Notes under the pieces: generated by a model
Databases searched by the model: none
The model's input: only the letters and a program-made list of their open reading frames with translations
What the model was told of the DNA's origin: nothing
Shown here: positions 50,748 through 61,685 of the stretch, piece by piece
Layout: every line of letters begins with the position of its first letter
How positions within the stretch are numbered: position 1 is the first letter of the stretch
Made by a program: the position numbers and the translations under genes
Source of the DNA: Malurus cyaneus samueli
Taxonomy: Eukaryota; Chordata; Aves; Passeriformes; Maluridae
Assembly: GCA_009741485.1 (NCBI GenBank)
Contig: CM019217.1
Coordinates: forward strand, 49,093,153-49,157,152
DNA: 64,000 bases
Reading direction: 5' to 3'

Positions 50748-53700
50748 AAATCCGAGAATCAGCTAAGAGAAGGAAATATTACTGAGCCTTTAACAAGCCT
50801 AAATAGTGATTCTTCCTTGCTGTTTTGTTTGTTTGCTTGTTTGTTGTTTCTAAATGCAGTCCAAACCCAAATTTGTTTATGGAGTAAAACACCAGGAAAA
50901 GTGTGCATATCTGTTGCTGTGAAAACAGACCATGTGGTGCTAAGGCTGGGAGACAGTCAAAGAAAAATCTCTTGAGTAAGTCCAAAGGAAATTAACTTCT
51001 TGTTAAGGTGTCCCAGGAAGGAGAGATAAGGCGCTTTAGGCTGTCTGGTTGTCACAGTAACTTCTCCATCTCCCTGTTAGCCCTTAGAGTTAACTGGGAC
51101 TGAAGGAGTCGGTCTCCTGCCAATAGGCAGAAAGTGACAATATGAAAGGGTACACCAGACCAAAGAGCAGCTGGAGACTTGTCAGGGAGGGCGAGCCGAG
51201 AGGTAAAATGCAGATCCCTGTGTAGGGCAGACATTTGTTTTATAAGCGGCACAGCAGGAAGGCTGGAGGAGCAGACCATGCCATTTCTCAGCTGGTGTGG
51301 TGAGACTGGTGCCATTTGTGAAGGGCAGGGTGGCTGTGGAGGTGCAGTTGGATAGACCGGAGGAGCAGTGGGATGGATTGCTGAGGCAGGGTATCATTTC
51401 ACCTGCAGGTTCCATGGCAGCAGCTATATCAGCCATATAGCCGCCGAGATTGGGTAAGGATGAGTGGGAACTATAAAGTCACTGTAAATCCTCATTTACA
51501 AATGGTTCAATACCCAATTCCTACACTGTAAGATTAATTCGCAGCCATTTTGAGAAGAGAGGGATTCACATTTCCCAGCTGATTCCAGGTCTACCAAAAT
51601 AATTTGATGGTGAAGGTACCCAAGGGGCCCTTTGCAAACATGTCAGTAACCCTCGGAGTGGCCAATGTATATGCCACAGGATGAGGTGTAGGACTTACCT
51701 GTGCTTTTTGGAAAGTGTTTTAATGAATGGGATGAGTTCAGAGGAACAGTTCTAAAAGTTGGAGGGAACACTGAAGAGACTGCAAATATATATTTGGTTG
51801 TACTATTTGGAGAAGTAAGCTCATTTCATCTCACCAGACTTATTTACATCATATAAGAGCAGGAGCAATTTGCTTATTAAAAGAGAAAACAAAAATTTCT
51901 AAGAATGTACTGGTACCACAGAACACTGTATCTGGTCACATTAGGCTCTTATAGTTTAAAAGTTTATTCAAATATATTAGCACTGATCAGCTTGATGTCT
52001 ACCTTGTTTAAAAACCAAATTAAAAGCTTCATTCAGAAGAGTGAAATTAGGTATTTTGGCAATCAAATAGCTTGAGCCCTTAGATACATTTATTCTTCAG
52101 CATTAACATTAGTACCTGTACTGGTAGGACTAGTTCCTGAAATTTCAAACATCCATTAAGAGACGAGTAAAAAATCCTACTGTATCATTATCTTACTGGA
52201 CCTTTCAAAAGTGGCCATCATTCATCTTAAATAATGCTGCTCTGCTGTGCTCCTTTCACTACAATACCCTTTTATCCATCATTTGCAGATAAATGCTAAA
52301 ATGACTTGTTGGGGTGAAAATACTATGCTCATCGCCAATACAAAGGTACTGCTAGAAGCATTGAGGTTATGAATCTGCATTTCTATGCTGGCAGAGGCCA
52401 GATAGACACTAAATTCTGTTAGGTAAGCATTTTACCAAAATACCTTTTAGAATAGACCCTCAAAAATGTTTTCTTGTACTTGTGGGGGAAAAAAAAAAAG
52501 GAAAGTGGTTCAGTGTGTTTTCTATTCTACAGACCTTTCTTACTAGTGCTAAAGAAATTGTTCTGGAAACAAGAAATAATTTCATTTTGCTTATAGTTGT
52601 ACACTCTGGACTTCAGGGATGGCCACATTACATCACTGGCGGCCAGCTTAAGCCAAAGTGCTTTTAGAAAATTGATGTTTTCCTTAGTTCTTTGCCAGGG
52701 GGAATACTAGGGACAATAAAAAAAGCTTACAAAGAGACACACTGGTATAATTACCTGAGTAGTACCAAGAGACTGTTAAATTGAAAAGGAGGAAAAAACT
52801 CATTTTGTGTGCCTGCTGCTTTCCTGCAGGGTAGGCGCAGGCAGCGGTTTGTGCCCTCGCAGCAGATCGTGGCACTTGCAGAGGCCAGGTGTGCTGTTGC
52901 CCCACAGGGGTGTGTGCCGTGCCACCACGTGTCAATTTTGCAGGGGGGAGAAAACCTGCTGCTCTCACTGCTGGCTGAGGTGTATTACTGGTGCCAGGAC
53001 AGGATATGAGGGATGGGAACCTGGGCTATAAAACAGCCCAAGCATTTCATGGAACAAAATCTGCAGAATGGGAATATGGTCTGAAACCAGACCCAGACGA
53101 TCTGTGTGCCACCCCCAGTCATGGGGTGCCCATCCTGCCAACCAGACCAGAGTGGGAGATGTCGCCTGCTTTGGTGTGCTGCTACAGCTTCCCTTGGCTC
53201 GCACAGGCTGGCTGCATGGAAAGTGTCATCAGTACCCCTGACAATAATGCATTCCCCGTGCTGAAATCAAACAGACTCAAAACGCCTGGCAATGGAAAAT
53301 TCCCTGTACAGGTTCATTCTTCCCCCATGTAATGCCCTAAATTTCTGCTTGATAGCTTATGGTGCCAGGATGCAATTGGATGGGACAGGGAAATTTGGGC
53401 AAAAGCATGGTAAAACAGATTATGTTGCCAGCGATGTATTAAGTAGAGTTAAAGGGGGTGTGATGAAGAGATGTGCTGATTAATTGAAAACCTTAGAGCA
53501 TATGTAATATGTGGCTCCAGAAATCAATAAAAATGGCTTCAGTTTTACAGATTTTTGTTGTTTCAGAAAATAATACCCAAGGAAAGCAGAGAATGGAAAG
53601 ATGTGCCAGCTTCCAGAAGGAAAGGTCAAGAGAAACATCAGTCATAGTGTTCTCTCCATGATGCCCAGCACTGACCATTGAATTCCGAGTGCTCCCCCAA

Positions 53701-55883
53701 TGTTAGGCTTGTGATTTATTTTTCTATTGGTGATTTCACTGGGGTAATGTACACGGGACAAACTTGTTGTATTGACAAGTAGTACTTTAAAGCTTATGGG
53801 CATGCTGATTTCTAGTTCATTGGGTAAAACCATATAGAATATTGTTCTTTGTTTCAGTCGTGATTATTGCACAGTGGTGACTGATAGACCTTCTTGTCCA
53901 CTTCCTCTCAAGAGTTACTGTTTTTTAACTTTTTCACATATATCAGCCACCTAACTGGAAACAGCTATTAGAAATGAATATAAAAGATAACAGGAGCAAT
54001 CTAAAAAAAAAAAATTGTGAAGAAATTAATTGAAAAAGTGAATTGTAATAACCTCATTTAGATTTTTGCAGTGGGCAGCACAAATTACTTACAGCTGATA
54101 ATGTTGCTCATCAGAGAGACTGTACCTCACTCATGTGGAAAACAAACACCCACAAAGCTTTAACTGCCAGGTCCCTGAGAGACTGGGAAAACCCATCCTT
54201 CCCCATGGAGTGACTGCTCACTTGGGCATGAGCTATGGTTTGGCCCTGGTAAAGGGGTGCTACCCAGGTGATGGCCCAGGGGGAGCTTGTCCAGATGCTG
54301 ACTTTGTCGGTTTGTTGACCCCCAGCCGAGGCAGAAGGCGGCTGTGTTAGGACAGGTTTGTGCCAGGTTTGGCACATGAGCAGAAGGCTGAGGGTGGCCC
54401 TTCCCTAAAGGCAGAAGGGGGGCCCTGGAGAGCCCTTTGCCTCTTTCTTTAAGGCCTAAGCCTTGCAAGAAGTGTATGCTCCAGCTGCCTGCTTTTACAG
54501 TCTGCCTCATTTTTCTACTACACGATTCACAAAGGAAAAAATGTTAGATTGTGCTTCTCAGCTTGCTCTTCTTAGAGGGATGAAAATTCGCTTCTGTGGA
54601 GCCCATTAGTGTTGCCAAAGGTTGCTTATTAAATGCTTATCTCTTATGGACTGTCCCTGTAAGTCTCAGAGATGTCTGTCTATACCTTTAGCACTGCCAA
54701 ATCACAAGCTGAAGGGGAAAGAACTTTACTTGAAGCTTTAGCTCTGGGATTCGTGTGATTAAACTGGATTCTCATTTCCCATTGAAAAAAGTAAGTTTCC
54801 AGCTGCTGTGATTGCAAAGAAAAGGTTAAAAGTCTAAGCCCAAAGTATGCAAAACAAGAGAAGCAAATATAAAGAATATGAGGAGTTTTTTTTCATTTAG
54901 TCCTATGTTTTGAACTACTCCTTTCTTTAGGAGGCTGATTCATTCTTTTGAATGGATTGTGCTGGTAGTACTGTATTATTTTGTTCCCTAAGGGATAACT
55001 TCAGGGCTTTTTAAATCCAAAACTTCTCTGCCCAGTTCAGACAACTCTCAGAAAATTTGAATGACAAGGAATTTGTAAGAAAAATTAATGATCTGCTATA
55101 TACATTTTTCACAACTTTGTACATGAATGGAGTTGGTTTGTAGAATTACAGAATTGCAGTGAGTAATAATAGTAATAAAGTACCTGATTGTATTATGTAG
55201 TTAAAGATAGTCATAATAGTCTGATTGTCTTGTCTTCCCACTCCTTGCTGTGACATCAGCTCATCCCAGACCATCACATCCTGCTCGTGACTGTGTCTTT
55301 GTTGATAAATAATGAGTCATTATATGCTCTGCTCTATGACTCGTACAGCTGTGTTGCCCAATTTTCCTCTCTCCAGAATGAAATCCCCCTTTGCATGGAT
55401 TTACTATGGCTTTAAAACAGCAAAGTTTCTCTTGCGACAAACTGCACTTCAGCAGAAGTAGGAGTGAATGAAATAAATTGTTTTCTGGATGTTTGGTACC
55501 TGAAGTAGGCTCACCTACTTTAAATGATGTATTTTTATTAATGACAGAGCTTCACTATCCCTATGTACTGATGGCACAATCTACCACATGCTGAAGCCAT
55601 CATTTCCATGCCTTGTCCCTGCAGGACACATTTGACCTCTAGAGCCCTGCTGGCACACAGGCATTAAGCTCTACTTGGAACATTTGGATGTTTACACATA
55701 AACAGATACATGGAAGTTACATGTTTTCAGCACAAATACCAAGCTGATTTAGTAATACTGAAATCAAAACTTCTTACTCTCCAGTGTACTGCCACCTACA
55801 CAACACACTCAGGAAGCTCTTCTAAAACTAAAAGAATAACAAAATATTTTTTAAAAAGTACAAGAAATAATTGTAATGCTTTC

Positions 55884-55930
55884 CAAAAAGACAAAAATAT
55901 GCTCTGACACTCAAAAAGACAAAAATATGC
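55884..55930. repeat. Direct repeat, 19-bp unit spaced 28 bp apart
   Basis: CAAAAAGACAAAAATATGC is present identically at 55884-55902 and 55912-55930, giving a period of 28 bases. This is a small A-rich local duplication. Confidence 0.9.
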
Positions 55931-56320
55931 ACTTCAATTCGAACATTGAAGAAATACCATGATCAGTCTGGCACTCTAAATAGTTGATTTGCACAGTTGG
56001 GAGATAGTTGTTTTCTTTCAATTTAAATTTAAAAGCATGATCAAGCATGTGACATGGCAAACTTTGAGCTCTGCAGACCTGCTGAATTAATACAAATTTC
56101 CTATCAAGAACCAATGAGCAATCCAGTATGCCTACCTTGTGGATGAGTTGAGGGGAGAGATCCAAAGCATCCTCAGCGAGGCAAGATAGACTATATGTGT
56201 GTTTGAACTCTTCGATTTTATTTGGTTATTTTGTAACTCATCCTTGGAAAGTCTGAGAGATAGGGTGTCCCGGGGCATTGGAAACCACAAAAAAACATGT
56301 GGTCCCTGGGGTGGACAGAC

Positions 56321-56355
56321 AGATGGATGGATTGATGGATGAATGGATGGATGGG
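56321..56355. repeat. GGAT microsatellite, interrupted
   Basis: AGATGGATGGATTGATGGAT and then GAATGGATGGATGGG make about eight tetranucleotide units with two interruptions. It is flanked on the left by GGACAGACAG, a related decayed repeat. It is likely to be polymorphic in length. Confidence 0.9.
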
Positions 56356-57774
56356 TACCCTTTAATGCTTACTCTCCTAGCTGTTGCCTTGCCCTTCCTT
56401 TGCTTTCCCTAGGCTGAGGATCCCAAGCCCCAGTCTATCAGCTGGCATCAGTGGTCTGGTGTAGACTGGCCAGAAGCTTGGCTGTAAGGCTCTGCTGGTG
56501 ACCTCCCGTGGGGCTGCACCTGTGTCCCTCAACAACTTTCCACTGCCTTTTCCATGTGTGGAAGCACAGAGGTGCAATGCCTGTCCCAGGAGCAGGATGA
56601 GGTGATCAGTATTGCATGGCTGTGCTGCTATGAAGCAACACCTACACTTGGAAAAGATTTCATGCATGTGTTCAGGGGGTGCTAGATGGAAAACCCATCA
56701 CGTCTCTGGCAGAGCCTGTGTGTTGCACTGAGTGTGCACCTTCTTGTGTCTGGCCTGCAGAGCCTCCTCAAGAGCATCTATTTTCCATTAGACCTAAAGG
56801 GATCCAGGAAAGTCCTGTCCTGAATATCTCCCAAAAGGATCCTGAGTGAAACTTTCTCACCCCCCTGCCTGTTTGCCATGAGCTGGCCTGGGGCAGGTGA
56901 AGGAATGCTGCTTCTCCCTTCATAACAGAAATGGAAGTGTTTTCACTGCAACAAAGCAGTGTATTTCATCGCAAAACAACTCTGTTGATTGCTTACACAT
57001 CTGTTCCTTTCTTCCCTGTATCACCGTCTCCTCCTTTGGGTTTCTGAGTGCTCGGGGCACCATAAAGTACTGCTCATGGTGCCCCAGACCTGCACAAGGG
57101 ATCCCCTGCTCCCTAGCCCCAATTAAAGAGCCATTTTTGTGCACAAGAGGGACTGGGTTTGGACAGAGATGAGCCCCTGCAGCCCTGCATGGAAGATGAG
57201 TTAACTGCCCATTTGCTGCCTCTCTCTCTCTCTGTTCCTTCTGGTATTGGGGTGGAGGGATTGCAAATTTGATTTGTTAAATAGGTTTAAGAAAATGTGA
57301 ATGATAATTATAAAATTCCCCGACTCTTTTTTTTCCATGATAAATTTTATGTAGCTGGCAGTTAAAATAAGTGATTACCTCATAAATACTGTTTTAATAG
57401 CCTAGTCAATGGCATAGCCTCGGCTGTTCTGAGATTTTTATCTCAGAAAAGGGAGGAGAAAAATCCTTTCCCATTCGATTTATATTGGTGTAGCTGCTGC
57501 TGCTGCCGCTCATTGCTTGCTGAGTAATTTGGGGGGAACATATTCTTCCCATTCAGGCAGACACACAGTGAGTGAGCACGGATGCTGGTGGGGGCTGGCC
57601 ACCCTGTGTCCACTCAGCCAACTGTGCTCTGGCCAATGGTGGCCCTGGCCAGGGTGCCAAGTGCTGCAACTGAAGCTTTCATAGTAACAACCTCATGTTT
57701 TCCAAAGCCAGTCATTCCTGCACACATCCTCCTCCACCAGCAACAGGCAAGCAGGCCAGGACCCTGCCCACATC

Positions 57775-58448
57775 CTTGTTACTAAATTGGAAAGAGGTGA
57801 ATTTGGTGAATGGACTATTCATTGGTCAAGGAATTGGCTGGATGGCTGCATCCCAATAGTTTTGCAGTCAATGGCTTAATGTCCAAATGGAGATTGATTA
57901 CAAAGGATCTCTCTCAGGGGTGCATGCTATGTCTGGAACTGTTCAATATTTTTATTATTGCCACAGACATTGGTGCTGCCTTGGCAGGTTTGTGGATGAC
58001 AGCAAACAGAGGGTGCAGTGGGTTTGCCTGGGGGAAGGGAGAGACCTGGACAGACTCGAGGGGTGGCCCTGAGTCAATCTCATAGAGCTCAACAATGCCA
58101 AGGGACACCGTTTTGACCCCTTCCAACACTTAAAAGGGGCTTTAAAGAAGGATGGAGAAAGACTTATTACCAAGACCTGCAGTGACAGGGCAAAGGGCAG
58201 TAGTTTTAAACTGAAAGAGGATAGATTTAGGTTGGAAGTAAGTAAAAAATGCTTTACTTTGAGGGTAGTGAGGCACTGGAACAGGTTGCCCAGAGAAGCG
58301 GCGGATGCCCCATCCCCGGAGACATTCGAGGCCAGGTTGGATGGGGCTTTGAGCAACTTGCTCTAGTGAAAGGTGTCCTTGGCCCATGGCGGGGGGCTGG
58401 AGCATAGATGGTCATTACGCTCCCTTCCCACTGAAAGCATTCGGTGAC
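57775..58448 (+). mobile_element. CR1 retrotransposon, plus strand, internally deleted
   Basis: Two CR1 blocks lie in the same orientation. The first (57775 to about 58105) covers reverse-transcriptase palm-region sequence. Its frame 57810-58085 still reads SFAVNGLMSKW, then SQGCM and LFNIFI, matching the CR1 pattern of VVNG, a PQGSVLGP-like loop and LFNIFI. The catalytic FADD region is corrupted to GLWMT. The second block (about 58115-58448) is the 3' end, with TTTTAAACTGAAAGAGGATA, GAGGCACTGGAACAGGTTGC and GATGCCCCATCCCCGGAGAC. From memory of CR1, roughly 0.4-0.5 kb between the blocks is missing. The terminal repeat has decayed to CATTCGGTGACG. The copy cannot encode a functional enzyme. 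Its 3' end abuts the CpG island. Confidence 0.9.
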
Positions 58449-58503
58449 GGGGCCCTGGGGCACCCTCGGATTTGAGTGCAAAATTGGCCAAACCCCGAAC
58501 AAG

Positions 58504-58517
58504 CCCGCCCCGCCCCC
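58504..58517. promoter_or_regulatory. Overlapping GC boxes (SP1/KLF type)
   Basis: CCCGCCCCGCCCCC contains two overlapping CCGCCCC GC boxes on the plus strand. Such sites bind SP/KLF factors and are typical of TATA-less CpG-island promoters. They lie 16 bases right of the inverted CCAAT at 58484-58488. Confidence 0.6.
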
Positions 58518-58548
58518 TCCTCTCCTGCCTGTCCCCGGGAGCGGCGGG

Positions 58549-58566
58549 TGGCGCCAGGGGGCGCTG
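58549..58566 (+). promoter_or_regulatory. CTCF-type binding core
   Basis: The segment contains GCCAGGGGGCGCTG, an exact match to the core of the vertebrate CTCF motif (CCAGGGGGCGC). This is the most information-rich part of that motif. In the CpG island it lies between the GC boxes and the YY1-type element. CTCF can act as an insulator or loop anchor, and motif orientation matters for looping; here the AGGGGGCGC core reads on the plus strand. Occupancy would also depend on methylation of the CpG inside the core. Confidence 0.6.
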
Positions 58567-58782
58567 CGGCCCCGCCGTTGCGGCGGCGGCGCGGGGCGGC
58601 GGGAGCGTTGTCCTAATGGAGGCGACGCGCGGCTCCTCCATAATCCTCGACATCCCCGCCGGCTCGTAATTCCTGGGCGGGCGCTGCCCCGGCTCTGCGG
58701 GGAGCCGCCGCGGCCGGGCAGGGTGTTGCCGCCGGGTGGCGCGCCGCGCCGCCCCCTGCCCGCCTCCCGCCGCGGGGGGCCC

Positions 58783-58793
58783 GCGGCCATGTT
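58783..58793 (-). promoter_or_regulatory. YY1-type element (AACATGGCCGC on minus strand)
   Basis: The minus strand reads AACATGGCCGC, which fits AAnATGGCnGC. As in the first CpG island, the orientation points leftward. The ATG inside it opens a minus-strand frame starting MAAGPPRREAGRG that runs on into the CR1. That frame is GC-rich, has no domain and continues into repeat sequence, so I do not call it a gene. Confidence 0.5.
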
Positions 58794-61659
58794 GGCCCTG
58801 GCGTGAGGGGGCGGCGGTGCGGAGAGGCGCCCACCGCCCCCGGTAATGATAGAGCGGTAAAAGCTCCTTTGTGGCGATAATCGGCGCACGTAGCCCTGGC
58901 GCTGCCGCCTGCGAGCGCTGGCGTCATTCCCGCAGAGGCGAGGGATGCCTCGGCTCTCCGCGGTTCTCCGGAGGGCAGGATGGGGGCATCCCTGGGATGT
59001 GGCCTTGCCCCCGCGGCGGGGCAGCGGCCGGGCTCGGGGCACCACCGGAGGCAGCGTTCGGTAAAGGCAAGGTCGGTCGTGTCCCGCCCGCTACCTCACA
59101 GGCAGTGTGTGTGCCTGTGTCGTGCTGCAGTCGGGGCTTTGCTGAAGAGGCTTCTTGTGGGAGGCTGGTATTTGAGGGAAAATTTGGAGTGACTGGGTCA
59201 GGCTCCAAGCCCGTGTATGTGTGGGTACCAGTGCTTCCAGTAACCATATCAGTGACTTTCCAGGTTGTATCGGAGCTCTTGGCATGGCACAGGAGAGGGG
59301 TTGAGTTCAGCATGGCTGCTGGACTCAGGGAGAAGCTGCCAAGTGCTGTCTCTTCCCTCCCATAGCATCTGCCAGGGTTCTGGGTGAGAGATAGAGTTCC
59401 TTTGCTCTGTTCACTCACTGAAGGATACACATTAGTTTTACTCCTGGGCTGTGTAGGGGGCCCTGGACCTCGAGCGCTAGAGCCATTGCAACATCTGCAT
59501 GTGTTTGGGATCCAGGGTTTGCCTGCTGGCTCCCAGCCCTGTTCTCGGGCTGGCATTATCAGATTACCACTGTCTGCCTCTGTATTCATGTAGGCACTCA
59601 TTTTTTCCTCTTCCTGTGCACACAAATTCATCTTTCTAGGGATGGCATGCTTCTGCAGGTTTGCCAGAAGTAGAAATATGAATTGTTCAAGAGTCTTAAA
59701 AGGTTTGGCTCTAAGGTTGTTTCCACACTCATTTTAAACTCTTGTAAATCAAGAGTTAACTCTGCTGAAAGAAGAGTTGTGCGGCACAAAACCATTGTGC
59801 ATTTCTCTGAACAGATAGAGCTGACTGTCAGAGAAATAAAAATAATGAAGTGGTGGTGAATAAGGCAGGCACCTTGCTTTCAGCTGTAATACACTGAGTT
59901 TCTGAGGAGCAGATGTTCTTCCTCTTCCAACTGCTGGTCTCTAGCTGAACATGGCTGAGGAAGCAATGAGGTCCCCTGAGCCTGTGTGAGGCATGAATGT
60001 ATCTACAGGTCTTAATGATGTCTTTAAGGCAGAGTCCCTGCAATCTGATCCTTCGATGTAGAATTACAGTATTATATGTGCTGCCAGACGTGTTACAGAC
60101 GTGGATTGGCTTAACAGGGACCTGCCTTTGCATGTCTATTGATGCATGCAATAAACCATTAAAGCAAGATTAATGGGCATACTCTTTGGCAGTTCTGTGA
60201 TTTTGGGGCAGATTTATTTTTCTTGGTGGGTCCTGTAATCACTGGTGCCATACATTACACCGTCTGAGCTGATTGCTCATGCCATAGTGTAAGGACTCTT
60301 TCAGTCCTTTACAACGAGTACTATTGCCATTTCCAGCAGGACTGGACAGCTCTTCCACTGCCTGGGCTCTTATTTGGTATTAGTGGGATTGATATAAGTT
60401 TCTCCCATCCATTCACTTTAACATGCTCCCTGATCCCAGCAAATAGCTGTGTACTGAACTGGGACAATGAATCTCTGACCTTTACGTGAGTCTGGAACAG
60501 GCATGAAGAGAAGCTACACTAGTCTGCTTCTCTGTTTCTGCGTTTAGACTTGAGGTAAACTTGTCATCTGAGAGTGTTCCATTCTCCAGTACTTCCGTTT
60601 TTCTTCTAGTGGCCACCTAGAGAAGATTGTTTATCATACACTTTAAGGGGGTTTGCTTTACAGAAGCGTCTATATTCTGTATTTAGATAGCATTTGTTTT
60701 TCTTTGCATTGACTTTCTTCCCCACATAACACCTTTATGCTTTCTTCTCTACTATCTTAGAGACACCTACAATGGAAACAAGTACGTATTTGTTTGTTTT
60801 TACTGTTAAACACTGAAATCTTTGCATTCCCCAATAAAAATGTTATTTTCCCTTTCATGTGTTTACTATTGGATATTGTGCTCCCAACCCCTGTACATTG
60901 TAATACCTTTCTAGCTATACTCTTTAAAAAATCCATCAAGTTTTTGTTTCCTCCTACCCAGCCTCTGCCTTAACTTTCTGGAGTTCTTTTCTACTTTGTT
61001 CTCTGTCATCTGTCTGTTTGAAGTCCCAGTTCTGCTTTCCCATTATATCTTCCAGCTTCTTAATGCTGGCTGTCATGTTCCCCCTCACAGCTTCAGTTTT
61101 AGCCATTCCCCTCCTGTGCAAAACTGCTGGTAAACTTTGAAAGAGCTCAGTCTCTCTTCTCGTGCTTCTAGGATGTTTCATTTGCCCATGCCCTGTTGCC
61201 TTTTCACTTTTGAGCTGAGTATTACCTGGAGATGGTCACCGCAGTGTGAAAGGTTTTTTTAGTTTTGGATGTTTGGACTTGCAAATCTAAACAAGCTGTA
61301 ATCCTGGGAATGGTGTATCTTCTGTAGCCTTGCTGCCCAGGGTTGTGGGCTCATATTTCTCTAACACAAGTGCAAATGCTGCACTGGCATCTGTATTCAG
61401 GAATTGTATCTTTCTTGATCTTTAAAAATTGGTCCCTTGAAGCCTGAGCTATGTAGGGAAGGTCTGTGAAGGTGGGTTAATAACCAGCAATTTGCATTGT
61501 GGTCCTGTGATCCAAGGCAGTGAACATTTGTGTGGATATTCCTTGTTAGAGTGTTGCTTAAATATTGGCCAATGCCTTGTTCTGCATTTACCATGGGGCT
61601 CAAGCAAAGAAGTTTAAACCTTTACCTGTCTGTCTCCTGCTGTATTCAACAGCTGTTTA

Positions 61660-61685
61660 ATAAAGTCCAGGGAACTGGACTTTAT
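61660..61685. repeat. Perfect 11-bp inverted repeat with GGAA loop
   Basis: ATAAAGTCCAG and CTGGACTTTAT are exact reverse complements separated by GGAA. The stem is too short for a microRNA precursor. GGAA in the loop is an ETS core, and the arms could also be a symmetric binding site. The flanking bases do not extend the pairing. Confidence 0.75.

Larger units (their letters stand above)
46080..57774. other. 11.7-kb gene-free stretch
   Basis: No recognisable gene is present. Open frames of up to about 140 codons (for example 48887-49306 minus) overlap frames on the other strand and carry no motif I know. The stretch holds three short tandem duplications (47069, 49969, 55884), a T run at 50730-50747, a GGAT microsatellite (56321-56355) and a CT run near 57219-57233. 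T/G-rich sequence with four spaced G runs lies at 47901-47964. No interspersed repeat is recognised until the CR1 at 57775. Confidence 0.6.
58450..59110. promoter_or_regulatory. Second CpG island, likely promoter
   Basis: CpG density and GC content rise sharply at about 58450, right after the CR1 end, and fall by about 59110. The island contains GC boxes, an inverted CCAAT (58484-58488), a CTCF-type core and a minus-strand YY1-type element. By analogy with vertebrate CpG islands it is a promoter. The YY1 orientation favours leftward transcription, but the GC boxes and CCAAT would equally serve rightward initiation. Several open frames overlap on both strands. One plus frame ends with a short peptide starting MEATRGSSI (from 58618, stop at 58667-58669) and one minus frame starts MSRIMEEPRV (58653). 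Neither is a protein I recognise. Confidence 0.8.

Noticed and set aside
58254..59045. 263-codon minus frame across CpG island 2
   Set aside because: It runs from GC-rich promoter sequence straight into antisense CR1 sequence, and its composition is low-complexity P/R/G. A real conserved protein would not be expected to end in the antisense of a decayed repeat.
60100..60170. AATAAA followed by ATTAAA, a possible polyadenylation site or LTR end near 60149
   Set aside because: There is no upstream exon, no recognised LTR body and no GT-rich downstream element clear enough to support it.
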